From contig OU342808.1 of assembly GCA_910591455.2 (NCBI GenBank), positions 19,973,714 to 20,037,713 on the forward strand: a stretch of 64,000 nt of DNA. Reading direction: 5' to 3'. Under the pieces are notes generated by a model, which saw only the letters and a list, made by a program, of their open reading frames with translations, was not told the DNA's origin and searched no databases. The DNA comes from Pholis gunnellus (lineage: Eukaryota > Chordata > Actinopteri > Perciformes > Pholidae). Positions 56,861 through 64,000 of the stretch are shown here, in pieces (position 1 is the stretch's first letter; the number at the start of each line of letters is the position of its first letter). Both the position numbers and the translations under genes were made by a program.

Positions 56861-58690
56861 CGTCGGATTCTTAAGTCATGATGTCACGGTTTAGACAGAG
56901 ATGTGAAGTGTGAGATTTAGTTTCAATAACATGCAGGTTAGTTTTTACCTAAGAAAGCATTATGTTAGTTATGGCCTTTGGTGATTCCATGACTCCAACC
57001 ATTTGATAAGTTCCTGCAAGTGTAGGCCTATTATATTTAGAGCTACACTGCAGTGCTGGGGAACATAAACCCCCTTTTGACGAGTTCCTAGGCAACCTGG
57101 CAACGTAGGAATGTCCACCATGCGGGATACAGTCCTCCACAATTACAGCAGATACAGATATGCCACATGTATATGCTGAGGACTACCAAAACTTCTACCT
57201 GGGGTCTTTGGTTCTTGTCAGATTCAATGATATTAACGTGTCTGACAGTGAACAGTTTGTGTGTGCAGTGTTGGAGTTCACGGTATTTAACACCCGTGAG
57301 TGTTACATCTTGGGCAGATATGCTTGTTGAGTAATTTGATAGTTGCTTTAGTCGCCACCAGCATGAACAGTAGAGATTTGTGAATATATGTAACGTACTT
57401 GTCGTATTATAGCTACTGTACTAAAATGTGCCTATGTTGGCTCTTTGTTAAAAATGTTGACATTACTTATGGCAAGACACAGCTGTGTCCCGGTTTTGTC
57501 TTTCCAGAAAGGCTGAAATTTTAAGCCACTAAGTTAAAATGATGTATATTGTATGCATGTGATGTTAGATATTTAAAAACATGTAACTGTCAAAGTCCCT
57601 GAGTAATATCTCTTAGTTGTGAATGAGTCATGTAAGAATTATGCAGGCATTGTTTAGTGCAACCAATTGTCCTGAATTGAATAGGAATTAAATGGGAATT
57701 AATTGCCAGAAGACATACAATGGAAAACTCATGAATACTTATTTCCAGAGCCCTTACAAAGACATTACAAACCTTTACTCTGATGTTGATTTGAGACAAT
57801 GGCCATACTGTCTGAGTGAGATTGAGCTTCAGTTCTAAAAGTATATTCTAGTCCATCAGAGAGCATCTGAGAGTGAATGTTTTTTTTAAAGTTATTTAGG
57901 CTATTAAAATACATCATCATTAACATTAGCATTGAAAGGAATAAATGTCCTGTTGTTCTTTTCTACAAGCTCATGTTGTAGATGGCAAAATGGTAATTAA
58001 GGTGCAGTACAAAAAACACAAGAAATATTACAATTACAAGCTGCTGATTATGAAGAATTCATTTATAAAGGTCAACTTCCCAAACGGTATATGACCAACC
58101 ACTAATTCGGACCATGTGAGGCCATCAAATTTTATGATTTAGACAATGTTATGTAGTCATTTTTCCTTATTACTTGGTGAGAGACAAGTTCTCCATCCCG
58201 GTGAGAAGATTACTGTGTAATATGATTCCTTCACTGAGTTGGATTAGATTTGAGAAATGATCCACATTAGAAGGGATTTTCTTTGTTAAAACAGACATGA
58301 CTATGGAAAATTAAATTTAAAAAGATCTTTGTTTTTGTATTGCATTAATAGATCAGAGGCATTGACTTTATTGTTTTACATCCATATTTCAGGTTAGCAT
58401 AAAAAGTTAACACACCTGATGGAAATAGGTTTAGCTTGACGGGATAATTGTTTGCTTAAAACACAGTCATATAGCATTCAATTGGCGCATAGTTTTTCTG
58501 TTGTGGGTGCCAGTTTATAAATGGCCAAATTGGATTACATTTTATCTTTGTTCACTCAGGAGGGATATAAACAGAGTTTATTGCATGGCCCAGTGTTGAA
58601 GTCAAGTTTGACCCACAACTATGCTGTAAATATGATTATGGCTGTATTTTAAACCGCATACGATTAGCAGTACATACCGATTTGTCCAAA
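56861..58690. other. Noncoding stretch, nothing recognised
   Basis: AT-rich sequence. A 63-codon minus frame at 56949-57140 is unrecognised and lacks splice sites that I can support. Confidence 0.4.
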
Positions 58691-58800
58691 ATGTAGCATA
58701 TAGTATGCAAACAAAAGCTAAATCTACAGTATGCATTGGACCAGTCTACCTGGCCTACTGCATCCCACAATGCATAGCATTGCAATGGCACAGTCTATGG
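58691..58800. repeat. Probable MITE-like fish repeat fragment
   Basis: TAGCATATAGTATGCAAAC, ACAGTATGCATTGGACC and TACTGCATCCCACAATGCATAG resemble a common fish repeat built around ACTGCATCCCACAATGC. Limits and class unknown. Confidence 0.4.
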
Positions 58801-58947
58801 TTAGAACAACAGTGTACAAAAATGGCACTTTTTTATTTTTAACAAATGTCGTATGCTATTACATCACTAGATTCACTTTTCAGGCGAGAAATCAAATTTT
58901 GTCAGTTTTGCAAAAATTGAAGGGAAATCAAAAATTTGCTCTAACTA

Positions 58948-59807
58948 ACGAAATCACCCACAAAGACATTTCAAAAGGGAAGCGCACTCCTTCATAAGGA
59001 GGAAGTTGTCACAGACATTTTGTAAAGTTCCTTATACAGTTTTATCCTTGATTTTAATTCCTGAAGTCCCTAAGTGACACATACTGAACATCCTGGTGAG
59101 GTCATGTGACAGTGAGGTACCAATGACATCACTTCCAAAATGGCTGCCTGGCTGGTCAGCACATTTGGCAGAACTAGCTAATTTCAAAATGCTTGTTTTT
59201 GTTGCTAAAGGTAAGTTTCAACACATTTAACAATTCTAATGCTTTGATAACATGTCCTACATTACATCTAAACTGTTCTAACCATATTTCACAAACAAAT
59301 TTATATCTAAGACGTTTTTGTCTTGCAAAACAAATCTGAAAAAGATTTTTTGGTTAAACCTAACTAGAAAAGTTATAGTTTAGTGTTGTGGAAATGCAAA
59401 TAAAATGTTATTTTGTTACCAAGCAAAAACTAGGGCAAGTTGATTGGTTTTCAAATGAGGAATACCTTTATAAGTAAACTCCCATTGTGACCTATGTAAC
59501 ATTTCAGATATTTCACTCTAGGGGGTAGCATTTTGAAAATATCTTCAGAAATGTGTTCCATGTGTTCCATTTAGTCTTTTTTATCCCCTATATTTTCCTT
59601 TAAGGTAAAATGTGTTTAGGTTATTGTGGGTTAAAGGGTAAGGCAGGTCAGAGAATTAAAGTCCCCCTAAAGAAAACCAGTGTGAGCATAAAGACTTAAC
59701 ACAAGAACGAAGCATTTCTCAAACATACAACTTCACGACTCATATAAATGTTGAACAGATGAGCGAGAGGAATGTGCACCTTCCTCTCAGCATACATACC
59801 ATTGACT
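58948..59807. repeat. Interspersed repeat, family E copy 2 (long form)
   Basis: The left block 58948-58990 and the right block 59631-59807 align with the contiguous copy at 7673-7905. The 640 bp between them (58991-59630) are absent from that copy. The interior is AT-rich with CCAATGACATCACTTCCAA and no coding frame. Confidence 0.75.
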
Positions 59808-59960
59808 TAACATTACCAAGGCCCAAGAACTGAGCCCTGGGGTATCCCATAGATCAGTGGGGCTAGAAGGACGTGTTAAGAACTCTTGTATCATAAAGTA
59901 GAAGGGGAACAACCGTAGAACCATTAAAAAAAACACAATTCCTCAGCAAATTGTATAAGA
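59808..59960. repeat. Interspersed repeat, family K segment
   Basis: AAGGCCCAAGAACTGAGCCC followed by TGGGGTATCCCATAGATC matches the phrase CTGAGCCCTGGGG(T/C)A(C/T)(C/T)CC found in the family K repeat of fish genomes. It directly abuts the family E copy, so one may be inserted in the other. Confidence 0.45.
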
Positions 59961-62900
59961 AACTGGAAATGTGAGATTACTTTCACCGTCTATAGAATGA
60001 GCTGTACACACAATTGTTTTATGGATTTGCATCCATTGGTTTGTATGTATTGTTTGTTATATTTTCAAACCAAATACCTTATTATTCCTGTATCTCTTCT
60101 TGAGCAGAATATATACAGTGTGTGTGTTGATGTTTACACTTTGGTTTGTGAGTAAGTGTTGTTTGTGATAAGTCCACCTAAATGGGCAGGAGGCACACAG
60201 TCACACATGGCAGCCTGCCTTCCAGAGGAAGTTTGTGTTAATCACACTTTTTTCTCTGGCAGCCATTGCCAAAAAACTGTATCTCACTTACACAGGTAAG
60301 TCCTATTTAGTATTATGAAAACAAGATTATATACACTCTGTACACATACCTGTCAGTGATACAGACACAATTTGATTTTGCAAGCATCTATTAAGCACTG
60401 AAGAATGAAAATTGCAAAAATGAATGGCAATTCTGCAGTGCTGAATTGTTTCCGGTCAATATTGGTCAATAGGGAATGCTTTTTTGTGCACTCGAATGCT
60501 TTTGGGTAAATGTATTGAAATGAACTGATGGAAATTGTTGACTGGTTTCAAAACAGAGTAAGGACCAGAAAATATGTTTTCTAATCTAGGAATGTCAGCA
60601 CTTGGTAAAGTTTTTGTCAGCTCAGTGGTGTTCATCAACAACTCTATAATCTAGTGACATATATTTGGGTAGTATTTGTGTGATTTCCAACTTCACTTTT
60701 AATGACAGTTACATGTTTACACCAGCAATAGGAAGCTAAGTAAAATGTTATCCTAACCTATAAGTTAAGTAGTATATTTTGAACCGTCTATTAAACTAAA
60801 ACGTTATAAACTATTTTTCTCCAATCTACAATTTTTTTATTATTTTATTATAAGTGAAGTAATATGGCAAATACATGAAATAAAGTCATGGTTGAAATTG
60901 TTCTTGCTATGGAATCTTAACATTTTAGCAGGGAACTTGCTTCTTCCACTATGTTTAATAACGTACAAAAGATTTATGACAAAGGGAAAGACTAAACATA
61001 TACAACATTTTTGTTAAATACATGCAGAAAAAGTTATGACATTTTCAAAAGGAAGATACAGTAAAACAAAGGTTTGCAGTGGTATAAAAAGAGGATCCTT
61101 CTATAGTATTTTCAATCACCTACTTTCCTGGTTGCATCACTCCCATTCCTTGCACTGAGCTATTAACTGGACACACTCTGTACTTGTTTCTAAAAAATTG
61201 CCATAAGCCTGGAGTCAAGCTGATGCTTACCTGAGCTGAATTGAATGTTTGGTCTCTGGAGCTTTTATTTTTTCCCTTTGAGCCTATTTTCTCAGTTCTC
61301 TGTTTTCCCTCTCTGTGTGTTTTGTGAAAGTATTACTTTCAAATGCCACATGGTATGAGCACTTTCACACAGCACAATTGTTTATTTTGACTCAAACCTT
61401 CCTTTGACCTCCCTGATAATTGTTTCAAACAAAATAACATAAGCCCTGTGGCAGTTTAAAAAAAGCTTTAATATTTATTGTATGATATAATATTTATTGA
61501 ATTCTATTTTTTCTTTTCTTTATTATAATTGGGTCTCATTTTTGTAGTTTTTGGAAAACTACGAATGGTCCATACTTTCTGTTATGCTTGGAACTAAAAG
61601 CAAGACACACCAGAGAAGGTTGGAATAATATTTGATTCATTGTGTCTTTATAGGCAGAGGCAAACTAATCTAAAAAAGCAAGAATCATAGCCAGCTGTCA
61701 AGCAAACAAAAACAAAGGATACTTGTCAAAAGAGCAACCGCCCACAATTTAGTATTGTCAAACTTTATGTGTTTACAAACAAATCTCTCATCTATTTGAT
61801 TTGATGTGTTCTTTCTTGTCAAAACTTAAAACCTACATTGACCACAATACAACTGACAACAGTTCTCTTGTAGATTTGAGTGTGTTATGGTAGTACCAGC
61901 TAATGTAGCCTCGAGTCGCCTAACATCAAGTTTTTCTAACTCCACACCTTCCTGATTTTGTTTTTCATTTTCAAACTGTAATCTTCAACCCCAATGCCGG
62001 CAGTTGATGGGGGGAAAATAAGTGCTGGTACTCCCTTCTTCACATGTTGGCTGGTGTCAGCAATCATAGCAAGCCTACATTCTGAATTATTTCAGTTAAA
62101 CTTAAATCTATGCAATTTCACAGCATTATTATTACTATAGGCCTAGATAACACCCAAACAGCTCCCATGGACCTGTAAACACATTATGATGTGTAAAATT
62201 GGTGGAGGTTTGCCCACATTACATCTCCGTTCAACGACATTTTCCCTCACTCAGCTCCAAAAAGGACGTGATCCCACAGCTCTGATGCAGGCACTATATA
62301 AATGTCAACCACATCATTCACAAACTGCACACAGTGAGAGTGACACTCCAGTTAGTAGTCTGGCAGTGTGATAACGTAGGTGATAAAAGTACTGGTGAGG
62401 TCATGGCAGGGTCTGAACTAACAGAGAACGTTAGAACTGACAGTATACAATTAGCAGACAAGTTGCAGGAATGACAAAGACAAACAGACGGTTGTTACCC
62501 ACACTGATATACACCTATTCCATGATAGACCAACCTCTCCTGCTGTATTTGCCGTGGTTAGAATTATTTCAGGCATTTCAGGTGTGCTCACGACTTTTCC
62601 TTTAAATACAGTGGATGTATGTTGTGTTTGTTGTGTCACCGTGTTACCATATCCATATCCCATCACTTTGGTGAGTAAAATAATATAACCATATGGAAAT
62701 AATGTTCAAAACAAAAAATGGCCTAGATTTCAAAGTAGCAAGTACTGTACATGGCAGCTTTTACTATATTGCCCAATTTGTATTTCTGTCCTTTTTTGCC
62801 TCTTGCAACTAATTGTGCCTTCATCTCTTGCACACTGCAATTAAATGAGTTAGAGGCTGAGGGTTGAAGATAATGTAAATTTATTCCACCCAGTAAATTG

Positions 62901-63539
62901 CTGTGCTCAAACGTGATGGAATATAAACGGACATGGGCATTTTGGAGGTGATTGCACAATCACTTGAAGATTTGGATCTTACGCTCTAGTGATATTGCTA
63001 AAGCCTTAACTCGGACTGTCAACTTGAACCTCTCTGTTTTTAAGCTGTTTTAACAACATAAGACAAAGAGCAAACTCTGTGTCCTTCGCCTTCAACGGTA
63101 CATCGCTTCAATTTAATATTTTCCTTTAAACATTGTCAAAAATTGAAAAACTCAAGAACTGAAAGGCTACACACATGCACATATATCTATCCACCGTATG
63201 CAGCATATCACCTGAAGCAGCGTAGATACAGATATCACGCTCACACATACGTGTGTCTGAATGAATGCACATAGAATCGTAAACAGATGCATGCAAATGC
63301 AGGTTAGGGGGATGCATCATCATGCACGTAGAAACAAGGACATCAAATCATCCATATATACTTAAACAAAATGGCTCATGCACACAAATGCATGGATCCC
63401 TCAAATTAACTCTGACAGAAAATAGTACGCATACATACACACACGCACACATCAGCTCATTTCTCAGGGAATGACAACCGTGCAGGGTGTCAGCAGTGAC
63501 TGTCACGCCCCAGGGAATTGTGGGAAACGAGAGAGACGA
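59961..63539. other. Noncoding stretch, nothing recognised
   Basis: AT-rich to about 61900, then mixed. No transposon ends, microsatellites of note or exons I can support. A 71-codon minus frame at 62451-62666 begins at a true ATG but is unrecognised. Confidence 0.45.
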
Positions 63540-63840
63540 GTGAAAAAAAAATTAAGGGAGCCTGTCTTTTGCAGAGGAGAGAGACTGTGAGATATGTGAG
63601 TACAAGCCAAAGAGTAGAAGGTGGAGATGAAGGCGAGGGAGGAACAATCAATTCTCTGACATCTCTAAATGTGCACTTGATGATGCATACCTAAACAGGC
63701 CTGAAATGGTCTACAGGGAGAGGGGGAGGGAGTAAAAGAGGTGAACGTGAAAAAAAAGGGTGAAGGGAAGAGGGAGAGACAAAATTAATGAAGAGAAATT
63801 GGGAGGGAAGGAGATAAAGACGAGGCTAAGTTGGAGAGAC
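63540..63840 (+). repeat. Purine-rich tract upstream of the right-edge reading frame
   Basis: Strongly A/G-biased on the plus strand (GAGAGGGGGAGGGAGTAAAAG-like sequence around 63715-63735 and 63750-63840). This could be a 5' untranslated region or simply low-complexity DNA. Confidence 0.5.
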
Positions 63841-63900
63841 CGTTATGTTCGTCCATTTGGGCCCTAAATATCAGTTGGTCCTCTGAGGACTCTGCTCTAA

Positions 63901-64000
63901 ATGAAGCGGTCAGCCTTGCAGGTCGTTCTGCGGTCTGCAGAGAATGAAGGGAGTGAAAGAGAGAGTGAAGACCTGGTGAATGCTGATGAGGTGGAGGTGA
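63901..64000 (+). CDS. Candidate start of a coding region, cut by the window edge
   Basis: An ATG at 63901 opens a frame that stays open to the last base. An in-frame TAA lies immediately upstream (CTC TAA ATG), so this ATG would be the first codon. The visible 33 residues begin MKRSALQVVLRSAENEG and continue with an acidic, Ser/Glu-rich run (SERESEDLVNADEVEV). That bias is coding-like, but the purine-rich DNA could produce it by chance. The Kozak context is weak (T at -3). The frame could instead be an internal exon with the acceptor TCTGCGGTCTGCAG just inside it. I do not recognise the protein. Confidence 0.35.
   Translation, partial: MKRSALQVVLRSAENEGSERESEDLVNADEVEV

Noticed and set aside
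1..64000. CRISPR arrays, operons, rRNA, intact tRNA genes, prophage or other prokaryotic systems
   Set aside because: No regularly spaced direct repeats with unique spacers, no gene clusters, and the sequence is clearly vertebrate. The only tRNA-like sequences are SINE heads.

Overview
The window looks like a piece of a teleost fish chromosome, probably a spiny-rayed (percomorph) fish. The evidence is a high density of short dinucleotide microsatellites and long poly-G or poly-C runs, several interspersed repeat families that I recognise as typical of percomorph genomes, a tRNA-derived SINE with fish-type boxes and tail, and nonautonomous hAT elements with 8-bp target duplications. There is no bacterial-style gene organisation, no rRNA and no intact tRNA. 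The species is not determinable from what I can see.

Almost all of the 64 kb is noncoding: it is either intergenic or lies inside very large introns. No complete protein-coding gene is visible. The best exon candidates are (i) a minus-strand internal exon at 47006-47210 with acceptor, donor and a 67-codon open frame; (ii) a minus-strand 3'-terminal exon at 6204-6408 with a good acceptor and a proline/serine-rich frame ending in TAG; and (iii) a plus-strand ATG frame that begins at 63901 and runs off the right edge as an acidic, Ser/Glu-rich sequence. Exons (i) and (ii) share a strand and could belong to one long gene, but nothing in the window proves it. Weaker exon-like stretches lie at 15981-16161 (+), 25344-25447 (+) and 20108-20443 (either strand). 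I could not name any of these genes.

Mobile elements, left to right: hAT element at 7114-7664 (perfect 8-bp target duplication), Ty3/gypsy integrase remnant at 9985-10440 (minus strand, broken), hAT element at 14442-15238 (perfect 8-bp duplication), SINE at 24057-24151 (12-bp duplication), a TTAA-flanked inverted-repeat MITE at 50300-50830, and an inverted-repeat hAT-like element at 51733-52409. Several repeat families occur more than once inside the window: family F (six copies), family B (33.3, 44.4-45.2 and 48.4-49.0 kb, the last inverted), family E (7.7 kb and 58.9-59.8 kb) and family K (43.5, 56.0 and 59.8 kb). The family letters are labels used only in this annotation.

Between the repeats are blocks of non-repetitive, mixed-composition sequence with dense homeodomain-, GATA- or TCF-like words. 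These are candidate conserved regulatory elements, for example 18740-19110, 22850-22996, 32640-32950, 38580-38700, 46630-46990 and 54230-54525. Their conservation cannot be seen from one sequence, so they are given low confidence. The overall picture is a gene-poor regulatory or intronic landscape with ordinary teleost repeat load. I found no convincing evidence of a new biological system; the most useful leads are the exon candidates and the transposon boundaries.
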